A stretch of 64,000 bases of DNA from Chromera velia (lineage: Eukaryota > Sar > Chromeraceae). Under the pieces are notes generated by a model. It had not been told where the DNA came from. It worked only from the letters and a program-made list of their open reading frames with translations, and did not search any database. Below are positions 45,150 through 55,822 of this stretch, piece after piece. How positions within the stretch are numbered: position 1 is the first letter of the stretch; each line of letters begins with the position of its first letter. The translations under genes and the position numbers were made by a program. Location: positions 1 through 64,000 of the forward strand of contig JAHBMJ010002506.1 in the NCBI GenBank assembly GCA_018398765.1. The letters run 5' to 3'.

Positions 45150-45940
45150 CATCAACCAGACCGGGCATCCATCGGTCATTCCTCTGTGCGATCAGCTCGT
45201 CACAGGGGCATCGGATGCCCACTGCCACTCGTCTGGCTTCTCCACCTCTCTGTTTCTCGACAAGAGACTCCAGATCTCCCCGCACCACGAGGCAGCGAGC
45301 TCTGCATTCATTTACTCAATTGTTCACTCACGCCACCCACATACACTTTCGTGCAAATGCAAAGGGAGTCCGACAGAATGCCATCCGTCCGCGTGGCCGC
45401 GTGGTCATCTCTCCATGCAGAAAGAGAAACAAAAAAAAGGGAAGAAGATGAAAGACCGAAAACCCCGTTGGGAGCGCACGAAGAAGCACAGAGTGAAAGG
45501 AGACGCACATGAAGAAAATTAAATACAGCAGGAAAAAGGGGAAGAACATGTCAACGAACGAGAACCCGGCTGCTTCAACAAGCAAAGAAGGCGCACAGAA
45601 AGGAGAACTAGAACTTCAAGGAACAGACCGCAACGATGTCCAGAACAAGAAAATGAAAAACACAATGCTACCACGACAAAATACAGCTATATGCACAAAA
45701 CGAAAAAGAAAAAGAAAAAAGAAAAAAAAGAGATTGAAGAAAGGAGACCACGGGAGAAAGAATGCTGCACTGTAGCTCTTCTCTTTGACCCACCGCGGGG
45801 CATTTCTGCTGCAGTGCCGACGCAGGCTTCAAGGCCTTCTTTCTTCGCCTTATCAACCTGCAATTGCCAATGATCATACATACAGTCGGTCAACAAGTCA
45901 GCCACTCAAGGCACACACACACACACACACACAGACACAC

Positions 45941-45986
<46 letters not shown>

Positions 45987-46367
45987 CAAGGGAGAAAGAC
46001 AGTCCAGAGACAGTTGGTTCGAAATGTTTACCGCAAGAGACTGAAAAAAAGCGAGGCCCATACAGCAAAACCGAGCCAGGGTCTCCGCGCCCTCTCACAC
46101 AGAGGGCAGGAAGAGAAGACACACACAGAGGGAAACTCCCTCCTCGAGAAAGCGCGTTGAAGGAATTAAGCGACTCACCGCACAGTGTTTCGGAAGACCC
46201 GCGTTTCCACTCAATGGCAATGCAGTCAATGGCGCGGAGTCTGGACACAGACGCTCCATGCACTTCCACCTTGCCCTCACTTCCGCACGCTGCATTCAGA
46301 AAGACGATCCTTGCGTGAAGATAAGCAGATAACAGCGCAAACCAGAACAGAACAACTCCTCCTGACG
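45150..46367 (-). CDS. Candidate downstream exons of the EGF-repeat gene, or a separate gene
   Basis: Two well-formed minus-strand exons. 46367-46179 encodes SGGVVLFWFALLSAYL, then HGASVSRLRAIDCIAIEWKR, with donor GTGAGT. 45301-45150 encodes ARCLVVRGDLESLVEKQRGG, then VGIRCPCDELIAQRNDRWM, with donor GTAAGA. An unresolved candidate sits at about 45857-45795 (VDKAKKEGLEACVGTAAEMP). Phases do not join directly to each other or to the EGF gene exon ending at 46626, so at least one exon is missing. The first exon starts with a strongly hydrophobic stretch (signal or membrane segment), which could mean a new gene begins here. Confidence 0.35.
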
Positions 46368-46523
46368 CTGCAGATCAGTAGAGTCCCGCTACTGTTTTGA
46401 TCTCATCTCATTTTTGGCTGTCTGAATGGACTGTAGAGGGTTCTTACCTTTCCTACTCTAGCACGCACACACACGCACACAAACAATTGTATGCACAGAC
46501 CACGATGAAGAAAGAGAAGAAGA

Positions 46524-46559
<36 letters not shown>

Positions 46560-46625
46560 CCTTACTATCGAAGGGGGCACAACCACACAGCAGAGAGAAA
46601 CAGACACACAGACAGACAGACAGAC

Positions 46626-47144
46626 CTGCGAGGCAAACAGCGTCTGGAGTTCTCCGGTCTTCGCCTCGCAATCCCTCTCCCATGTGGACCAGATCTGACG
46701 GCACCTGCATACAGAATCTCTCTCTCAACAGCACACACGCAACAAGGGGATAGATGTTGTCAGAGAGGGCTGGATGGATACAAAGACGGAAGGAAAGATA
46801 GATAGATAGGTGAATGGTTAGGTAGATGAAAAAATCGATAGAGACACCAATCGAAATTGCGCCCTCCCTGCGTCGTCTGCTGACTGCCTGCCTGCTGGCT
46901 GACACCTTCCTCACGGGTTTCAACGAAGTCCTCAAAAAGATGCGGAGGTCGATACGTGTGACACGCGTGCTGAGTATGCGCGGGTGCAGGGGAAGTAAAG
47001 AAGGCAGGCAGTGGATGGATCTTGCATGACAGACCGTCGAAAGCATGGAAGAGAAAGACAGAGCTGATCAAGAGAGAAGCGCAACTGAAAAATGGATCCA
47101 AAAAGAGACTCTTCCCTCTCTCCCTCATTGAACGTCTGTGTGTG

Positions 47145-47178
<34 letters not shown>

Positions 47179-49719
47179 CATACACAGGCATGAAAAGAAC
47201 TCAAACAACTACCAGTCAAAAATGAGGAACCACACAGACAATAGAGGCCAGATCAGAAGTACCAGTCAAAAATGAGGAACCACACAGAAGATAGAGGCCA
47301 GATCAGAAGATAGGACAGCCACTGCCTTCATCTGTCTTAGCGGTCAGGCAACTACCATACCTATATATCCACCTACCTTTCCCTGCAGGAAAAGTGCACC
47401 CCCACTTCCTCTGTCAGGAAATCTTCTGCCTTTGTCTTTTCAGGCCAGCACTTCCTCTTGCACACCACCCCCTCGTCCATCTCCGTCTGCAGACACCACT
47501 TCTTCAACTCCTCCACTGTGACCTTCTGGGATTCCCCCAACCGACTCAGACGGCCCTCTAGAGAGTCATCCGACGTCTCTTCCCGCAGAGCACCTGCGAG
47601 CCCTGTCGTGGGCGCACTGGCGTTTGCCCTGATTTCGACAGAGAACTTCCTCTTGCACGCGATGAGAAACAAGGACGCCACTACATCATCGTACACTGCC
47701 CACTTCTCCCCTCCAAGAACTGTCCCATTCGAGCCTCCAACCCCTGGGGGCACGGGAGACGGAAAAGAAGACACAACCTCGCACGACAGGCCGTCGCCTT
47801 CAAACCCCTGATTGCAGCTGCAACTGAAGCTGCCCTCTCCATTCACACACGTCGCCTGTGTAGCACAGCTGTGGGTGCCTGTGCCGCACTCATCGACGTC
47901 TGCGCACGACACACCGGAGCCGCTGAACCCGGTCTTGCACGCACAGCTGAACGAGCCGGCGGTGTTCGTGCAGGTGGCCTCGCTGTGGCAGTCGTGGCTG
48001 GCACCACCCCCACCGCTGGCAGTGCACTCGTCCACGTCAGTGCACGTCTTGCCGTCTCCTTCGTAGCCAGCGTTGCACTGGCAGCGGAAGTTGCCATCGG
48101 TGTTGATGCACTCTGCGTGGGGATCGCAGTCGTCGTGGTTCAGAGCGCACTCGTCGATGTCTGAACACACCACACCCAGACCCGGACCTGAGTACCCGTC
48201 GTTGCACGCGCACGTGAACGACCCCGGTGTGTTGGTGCACGTCGCCTTCACGTGACAGTTGTGGAGAGACGGGTCTGCGCACTCATCCACGTCGGCACAC
48301 GACACACCGTCTCCTGTCCACCCCTCTCGACACCGACACGAGAACGACCCCTCTGCGTCGATGCAGTCGGCCTCCTGTGCGCAGTTGTGGGAGTGGCTGT
48401 TGCTTGTGCACTCGTCCACGTCTGCGCACGACACACCGTCTCCGTGGAAGCCGGAGTTGCAGCTACAAGAGAAAGAGCCGCTGCTCTCAGTGCACTTCGC
48501 GGCGCTATGGCAGTTGTGCAGGGGAGAACCGGCGGCCGACTTCTCTGTGCACTCGTACACATCCTGACAACTCAGCCCGTCTCCCTGAAAGCCCGTTTTG
48601 CACGCACACGCAAACGAACCCTCAGTGTCCCGACACGCAGCGTGCTCAGCACAGTCGTGTGGGTGACTCGTGCTGGTGCACTCATCCACGTTCGCACAGC
48701 TGACCCCATCGCCTTCAAACCCCTGATTGCAGCTGCAAGCGAAACTGCCTGCACCGTTCACGCACGTCGCCTGTGGAGCACAGCTGTGGGTGCCTGTGCC
48801 GCACTCATCGACGTCTCCGCATGACACACCGGAGTCGCTGAATCCGGTGTTGCACGCCCATGTGAAGGACGTGTCAGTGTCTGTGCAGCTGGCGTGACTG
48901 TCGCAGTTGTTGTTGCCTGGATGACAGGAGGGGAGCTTGGGGGTCGTGGTGGTCGTTGTCGTGGTTGTAGTTGTGGTCGTCGGAGCCATAACGGCGGCTG
49001 CATTGAAGGATGGGGTCATGGCGGTTTTCAGAAAGAGGGGAGCTCAGAGAGTACGGCAGGGAAACTTACTGAGGTGACATACTACGGCATTCATGCAAAG
49101 AGAATGACGGGAGTGAACTTCTCTGAGTGAGAGTGAGAAGAACAGAAAAACACAAAAGCGGAGCAGGCGGTTCTTTCTGGTACGGCCGAGTCTTTTCCGT
49201 ATCGTTCCCCCCTCACATTCTCTCCCTCTTGCTTGCTGACTGACCTCCGAGCTGACACGGACAGATCCTTTGAAACAGAAAGAATGTAGGAGGCGCGCTG
49301 CACATACAGGGGACAGGCGCAGAGAAGAAGCATATGGTTAACAGTCAAAACGACCTTTTTTTGGTAGGAAGGCAAGGGCAGTTCACCTTTGCAGGAATTT
49401 GCCAGCCCGTCATAGCGCACTCCGTTTTTTTTCTTTTCGAGGGGTCGTTGGTGATCGTTATGTTGCCCCCTAAGTTTACCGAATCGACAGATATACAAAA
49501 GTCTCTCACACCAAAGAAGACGATGTCTCTCTGCCCCCCTTTCTGCCAATCCCCCCTCCCATCCCATGAAGGACTTGTCGGACTGAGAAAGAAAGAAAGA
49601 AAGAAAGAAAGAAAGGAAGGAAGGAAGGAAGGAAAGAAAGAAAGAAAGAAAGGAAGAAAGAAGGAAGAAAGAAGGAAGGAAGGAAGGACGGAAGGAAGGA
49701 AGGAAGAAAGGAAGGACGG

Positions 49720-49754
<35 letters not shown>

Positions 49755-49769
49755 GATAGAAAGATAGAG

Positions 49770-49808
<39 letters not shown>

Positions 49809-50069
49809 AAGATAGAAGGATAGAAAGATAGAGAGAAAGAAAGAAAGAAAGAAAGAAAGAAAGGAAGGAAGGAAGGAAGAAAGAAAGAAAGGAAGGGAAG
49901 GAAGGAAGAAAGAAAGGAAAGGAAGGAAGAAAGAAAGAAAGAAAGAAAGGAAGAAAGAAAGGAAGGAAGGAAGGAAGGAAGGAAAGAAAGAAAGAAAGAA
50001 AGAAAGGAAGAAAGAAGGAAGAAAGAAGGAAGGAAGGAAGGACGGAAGGAAGGAAGAAAGGAAGGACGG

Positions 50070-50108
<39 letters not shown>

Positions 50109-50127
50109 GATAGAAAGATAGATAGAG

Positions 50128-50158
<31 letters not shown>

Positions 50159-51931
50159 AAGATAGAAGGATAGAAAGATAGAGAGAAAGAAAGAAAGAAA
50201 GAAAGGAAGGAAGGAAGGAAGGAAGAAAGAAAGGAAGGGAAGGAAGGAAGAAAGAAAGGAAAGGAAGGAAGGAAGAAAGAAAGAAAGGAAGAAAGGAAGG
50301 GAGGTAGGGAGGGAGGAACCAGTCTGTCTGTCTGTCTGTCTGTCTTTCTCTCTGTCTGGCTCTTTGCCTGCCTGCCTGCCTGCCTGTCCACTGACCTGCA
50401 GCTGGCACTCACAGGAGCTCCCGTCCCCAAAATTCCGAAAGAGTTCATGTACAGGACAGGGGTGGACGCTCCTCTGGCACCCGCCCAGTAGGCGACCCTG
50501 GAGATCGGGGGAGCGCCTGCAGGAGGCAGCAGGCACAATTAAGCAGGCAAGGGGGTAGGAGAAGAACACAAATGTGTGAATATTCATACAGGAAGGAAGG
50601 AAAAAAATGAGGGTACCGGACGGGGGGGCAGAATGCGAAGGTGTGCTGGACGGAAAAAACGAAGTAGAGAGAGATGATAGAGGGAACGAATTCGAAAAGG
50701 AGCAGTCACGGACCCAAAGTGACAGAGAAAAGAGAGCCACGGAACAAAGATGCCCGAAAAAAAGAACGAGGAGGAAGGAATAAAAGAGGTGACTGAAAGA
50801 GAAAAAAGAAAACAAGAAAGCCAGAGAAGAAGAACTTAGCAAAGGGAAAAAACGCATGAAAGAAAGACCTGCAGAAGAAAAAATACACAGAATGAAAGAA
50901 AGAAAGACAGGCATTATTTCTCAAGGAGATATATACATTCACAGACCGACCTGCTTGACCTGCTGCCCAGATGACCTGCCCAGCGTCCCCCCACATTTTC
51001 GCAAGCATTTCCTCCGAGCACTTCCGCCTTCCCCCCTCATTTGCACCACACACAGCGTCGCAGCTCTCCCCCCCGCGTGCCCTGCCGACGAACCATTTCA
51101 CGTCTCTCTTGCAGGTCCCGAAAACCATCGTATACCCTGAAGAGCAGGGAAGAAAGGGAAAGAATGAGAAGATCAAAAGAAAAGAACTATACTGACCTGC
51201 TGTTACTTCTGACAGCTGGAGGAAGGGGAGGAGGGAGGAGGGCGACAATTCTGGCCCTGACGACTTCGCTGCCCCCGAAGCGTCCTTCCTTTCGTCTGTC
51301 TGACCGACCAGGATTGCACGTGCACGTGTAGGGATCCCCTGAGGGCGCGCGCGAGTCGACGCAACCAGAGGAGTTGGGACCACAAGGCTGGTCTGCACAC
51401 GACGCAGCTGCAACAAACACACGGAGGAGCAAACAGACAGACAGGCACAGGCACAGGCATAGGCACAGACACAGAGAGGAGGGGACAGAGGCGCCCTCTG
51501 CTTGTGAGTTTTGACAGAGAGAGTTTTTTTTTTCCGGGTAAGACCGCCATCGAACCGAGGGGCTGGCAGTAACGCAGTGGGCAAAGGGGACTCTTCCACT
51601 TCTCATATCCAGTCACTCACTCACTCACTTGTTGACTCACTCACTCACTCACTCACTCATTCACTTACTTACTCACTCACTCACTCACTCACTTGTTGAC
51701 CCACACACTTTCTTGCTGACCGACTCATTGCCTAAGTCTCTTATTCATTAACTGGCTGACTGACTGGCTGACTGACTGACTAACTGACTGACTGACTGAC
51801 TGACTGGCTGACTGCCTGCCTGCCTGCCTGCCTGACTGACTGGCTGGCTGGCTGACTGACTAACTGACTCACTGACTGACTGACTGACTGACTGACTGAC
51901 CGCCTGACTGACTTGACGGACGGACCGGCTG

Positions 51932-51963
<32 letters not shown>

Positions 51964-52129
51964 ACGGACGGACTGACTGACGGACGGACTGACGGACGGA
52001 CCGGCTGACTGACGGACTGACCGGCTGACTGACGGACTGACCGGCTGACTGACAGACTGACTGACGGACGGACGGACTGACTGCCTGACTGATGGACGGA
52101 CGGACTGACTGACGGATTGACTGACTGAG

Positions 52130-52166
<37 letters not shown>

Positions 52167-53206
52167 CACTGACTGACTGAGAGACAGACTTACAAAAGGT
52201 TTTCCTGACTCACCATTCTGCTCGCCCACTCACTCACTCCCTGCAGCTAGTGCAAAGTTGCTCCCCCCCCTTTCCTTTCAAGCCATGCACTCAGCGTCTC
52301 ATTTCCTCTTCCTCCCTCACGAATTCCTGTCCTCTCCCCCTTCCTGCCGGCCGGCTTACTTTCTTTGGCACGCGCAGATGCGCACGAAGGTGTTGAGTGT
52401 CGTTGTACTTTCGCAGTCACCCCCCATGCCCGCGTTGTACGCCGCATAGCACATGCTCCCCGAGGTCGAGAAGAAGGGCGTGAACCCCAAGCTGCTCCGT
52501 ACACTCGTAAGGCAACGAGTGCCACTCGCAGCAGCCGCGGATTCCACAACCGCCTTATCGTCCTGCAAACAGAAGCGCGGGAACGAGGACAGGACAAACA
52601 GAAAGAGGGGAGGGGCGGGGAACGAAAACACAAAAAAAGCAGAGCGAAATCAAGTAAAACCAAAAAACCAAGAGAAAAGAAGGCAGTAGCGATGTCTATC
52701 CCCAGTCAGCAGGTCGATGAATGCTTTTCTGTATAAACGCTGTACTGTGTATGGATCTGTCAAAATACGCAGCCAGAGTCAAACCGGTTGATTCATTGTC
52801 ACGAGAACACAAAAGGGAACACAAACAAGAAATGGCGGCGGGTCCAGGCCAGACGGAATGACACACGCCCATCCAAACCCATAAGTGAATTAGTCATAAA
52901 ATCATCTTAAGTTATATAGACAAACGCACACTTGCAAGCAGACAGACATGTACAGAGGCGCATGCTGTCACACATATTCACTGTCATGAGGACTAATGGA
53001 TTTTCTTGATACATCGCGGACATTCACGAATGTCCAGCCGATCATTATATGGGGTGCCACTCCACCGTTCCTCTCCGTGCCAACTTTTGGCAGTTGTTCT
53101 CTCTCTCTCTCTCTCTCTCTCCCCACGAACGTGAGACACAGGGCTGAACTGACTAACCGTCTTCATGGCAGAGGACACACAGAGCTGCTTGAAGGAGGCG
53201 CACACC
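46626..53206 (-). CDS. Secreted-type multi-EGF, cysteine-rich protein (partial model)
   Basis: Minus-strand exons recognised, 5' to 3': 53206-53162 ([16 protein letters not shown]), 52562-52360, 51407-51309 (EGF-like, CTCNPG), 51136-50976 (continues the EGF as GYTMVFGTC, then [10 protein letters not shown]), about 50519-50401, 48997-47377, 46704-46626 ([20 protein letters not shown]). Exon 48997-47377 carries a poly-Thr stalk and nine EGF-like modules, eight with the calcium-binding D-V/I-D/Y-E-C start; they are followed by a [18 protein letters not shown] helix. The 53-50 kb exons contain two copies of another cysteine domain: a GESCDAVC half, then a half ending CACQ or CECQ after TPFF/SPDL. 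Junctions 52360/51407 and 50401/48997 are not phase-resolved and probably hide exons; the N-terminus (signal peptide) was not found. An extracellular adhesion or matrix role is inferred from the modules. Confidence 0.7.
47211..47310. repeat. 50-bp tandem duplication
   Basis: Two adjacent 50-bp copies (47211-47260, 47261-47310) starting ACCAGTCAAAAATGAGG with three or so differences. It lies in the intron just 3' of the large EGF exon. Confidence 0.9.
49583..50310. repeat. Large GAAA/GGAA/GATA tract with about 350-bp higher-order repeat
   Basis: About 730 bp of purine tetranucleotides. The same succession of blocks (GGAA, GAAA, GGAC, GATA, GGATAGAAAGATAGAGAG) occurs twice, with a period of about 350 bp (starting near 49610 and near 49960). 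It occupies an intron of the EGF gene. Confidence 0.9.
51608..52190. repeat. (CACT)n and (GACT)n tetranucleotide satellite, about 580 bp
   Basis: ACTC tetranucleotides (51608-51700) grade into a GACT array with CGGA, CTGG and CTGC variants up to 52190. It is an intron of the EGF gene between exons 52360 and 51407. Confidence 0.95.
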
Positions 53207-54571
53207 TGCAGAAGACCGACCGTTTAGGGAGTCTGAGGGAGAGGGGAGGAATGCTTCTTTCTAGAGGGTGGAATCACAATCAAACTGTAGGACTTGAATT
53301 CATAGAACGCCAAACAAGTCAAGCGCGCACAAAGAGGTAGGTAACGAAGAAAACACGCATGCCCGCCGGCAGTCAAACTGGCATGAAGAAGGGGTTCAAA
53401 AAGCATGCTGAGAGGAACTCAGCTCCGCTGTGACTGATGGATAAATAAGTCGATGGATCAGGTCTGTCAGTCTGCGAGGCCTCTCAATCAATCAGTCAGT
53501 CAATCATATCTGCGTGGCTCGAGCTGTCACGTGTTGTTTCATCCTCTCCTAGCTGCCTTCCTCTTCTTTGCCTCCCTGCTTACCATCTCACAGCTTTCCT
53601 GCCGGCCCCGTTGACCTAGTCTCCAGGTGACTGCACAGGAGGAGGGTCAAGGGAAGCAAAGACATACAGGCAAGGAACGTACGAGGGGCATTTTAGGACG
53701 TGAATTTTGTGCGGCGGTGCTGACCAGACAGACAGGGAAGGGACAGGGCACGAAGATTCGCTCCACAGTTTTTAATGCATGGAGAGGCATGGATCGATAA
53801 AGGCAAGATCTGCAAGAAAGCTGTGAGAAGCGCCGAGAGCTGCAGATAGATCTTGCACTGGAGTGAAAGAAACGTAAAGAGAATCCTGTCCGGCTATCCT
53901 TTCAACTTCAGGGAGGCATGGGGTGAGGTACAGACAAGAAGGAAAAGAGTCGAGCAAGGAGACGGCGGATTGGGACTAGACAACGAGTTAGATGGATCGT
54001 CTTTCATTTCCCCCGTGTCCTACCTGCAGAAGAGTCTCCTGTCACCAAGAACAGAGCCCACACAAGCAGGTGGAGGCCCCTCAAAGTGAAGTGCCCCATC
54101 AGAGTTAAATAAGAGAGAAAGGTTTGACTGATGCCAAGGACGATCTCTCACTTGACGTCTCTTTGGGGAAGGCTGCTTCCCTTGCTTCGCCTCTAAATCC
54201 CTACACCTGGCTCCTCTTCATTCAGGAGTCCACGGTGTACTAAAAAATGCTCTTCGGTCTTGCTCCTATGGGCAATTAGAAGACATCAGGCACCTGCTGC
54301 TCGGGGGGCAACCACGAGTGGCCGGCCACCATTCATTCCACAGAAGCCCGATTGGATTGATAACGCCCGTCTCGACTCCAAGTAAATTTACAGTGACAGT
54401 CGACAAACTGGACGCACCTCAAGAAGTTCTTCGTAAAAAAAAAATCCTGTTCCTCGTACCCACTTGTGAGATGCATGGCTGGGGCTGAGGAAGGAAGCTT
54501 CTCTATGCTTCTCTTGAGACCTGGTAGCCTATATCTTTCGTCTTTCACAATTGTGCCGCGAATTTTGTGCG
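53207..54571. other. Upstream of EGF gene; no secure exon
   Basis: No convincing first exon or signal peptide for the EGF gene could be phased here. The region is the probable location of its 5' end and promoter. Confidence 0.35.
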
Positions 54572-54960
54572 GCACAAAGCAGGCTTTCTAGACACCGCGG
54601 CGTTTACGGTCAAACGCCGCGGAGCGGCACCAAGCGCCGCGGAGCGCCCGAAGGGCGCACCGCGGCGCGCCGCGTTTGTAAAACCTTGAAGAAAGGGGGG
54701 GAACCGCGATGTGATTATTCCGGTCTTTACCTTTTCTGAGGCAAGTTAAACCAAATTAATCAGCAATTGATCAAATTTATCATTGAAACACCTTAAAAAA
54801 TTTTTTTTGGCGCCTGCGGCGCTCAGAAAAAACCGTTTTTACGGTATATGGGGCCATGTACGTCCCAAACGGGGGGGGGCATTGCCGCGGAGGGGCCTAG
54901 AAGGAACCGCGGCACCGCCGCGGTGCTAAAAATGGCCACTCTAGAAAGCCTGGCACAAAG
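54572..54960. mobile_element. Non-autonomous hAT-like DNA transposon (MITE)
   Basis: A 373-bp element (54580-54952) with perfect 13-bp terminal inverted repeats (CAGGCTTTCTAGA / TCTAGAAAGCCTG), flanked by an exact 8-bp duplication GCACAAAG (54572-54579, 54953-54960). CAGG-type ends and an 8-bp TSD are characteristic of the hAT superfamily. The interior has many subterminal CCGCGG/CGCCGCG words, including a hairpin around 54594-54623, and no coding capacity. The left target duplication lies in an imperfect palindrome (TTGTGCCGC ... GCGGCACAA, 54551-54577). Confidence 0.88.
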
Positions 54961-55756
54961 TCTGATAAAAAAAAGCTAGTGCCCCACATATGCCCCATAT
55001 GCATGCATGGGTGCGATGTCATACAATCTGACGCACGCAAGCGTGCGAACGACCCCGGAAAGTAAAAAGAGATGCTCTGCAAAAAATTAAACTTTCCGGC
55101 TATTCCCACCCAAAATTCCGGGGCCATTGACGCACACACCAGTGGGAGTTGATCTGACTACTAAGATCTGGCGCACGTAATTTTTTATGTTTGTGATTTA
55201 CATGCGAGGAGTTTTAGCATGCAAGGTTTGTCAGTGCGCAACGTCAGCAGACAAGAGAGCTTTGAGGTACAGTGTTTTGTAAGTACCCTTATATGTATGT
55301 AACAAACAATAGCCATGCATATATGTGCCGCCCGGGAGCTTAACGCTCCAACTGGGGTTAAGCATCCTCTAACTAACTAACTAATATACGCTCAGTTACT
55401 CCTAGTTACGTTTTCCGGAGTCATCCAATATATCATCCAATGTAATCCAATGCCTTTTTGGTCCTGTATCTAGCCTAATCTAGCCAGTAAAAAAAAAAAA
55501 AAACATTGAAAATAATGTATTTTGCTAGATTTTGTGCCCCTTGTAGTTTCGTGTTCTGTCGTCCCACTGTTGACAAAGGATATAACTAGGGATATAAAGT
55601 GAGAAGGACGGTTTCAAAGGCCGATGACTGTGGTCCGAAAAGCGGTCCCCCAAATTGTAGCAAGTGCAAGCACCAGTAATTAAACACCAGACTTAACCAA
55701 AGTATACACCACTGTAACACCAGTACGTTTTTCATATATATTTTTTGATTATATCG

Positions 55757-55822
55757 GGGGGTGACCTTTATGAGACAAAACGACAACAGTGCTTTAGAGC
55801 ATCACTAATGGGCACCACTAAA
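55757..55822 (+). mobile_element. Short 3' fragment of the LINE family seen at 25.7 kb
   Basis: GGGGGTGACCTTTATGAGAC, continuing through a CAGTGCT...GGGCACCACTAA tail, aligns over its length with the reverse complement of 25747-25805, the 3' terminus of the degenerate LINE. It has one internal 8-10 bp difference. It is an extreme 5' truncation or an internal remnant; target duplications were not identified. Confidence 0.6.

Noticed and set aside
47812-48824. Plus-strand frames of 80-190 codons opposite the EGF exon
   Set aside because: Antisense shadows of the EGF coding exon, which has clear EGF cysteine spacing on the minus strand.
49091-50914. 607-codon minus-strand Phe/Ser/Leu-rich frame
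   Set aside because: The bulk is (CTTT)n/(CCTT)n repeat. Only the edges near 49.4 and 50.4-50.5 kb show exon-like sequence, which I treat under the EGF gene.
51780-52229. 149-codon Ser/Gln/Val repeat protein on the minus strand
   Set aside because: Translation of the (GACT)n satellite; it lies between exons of the EGF gene.
55320-55370. Possible tRNA-like element (GCCGCCCGGGAGCTTAACGC)
   Set aside because: No cloverleaf with acceptor-stem pairing or T-loop could be drawn.
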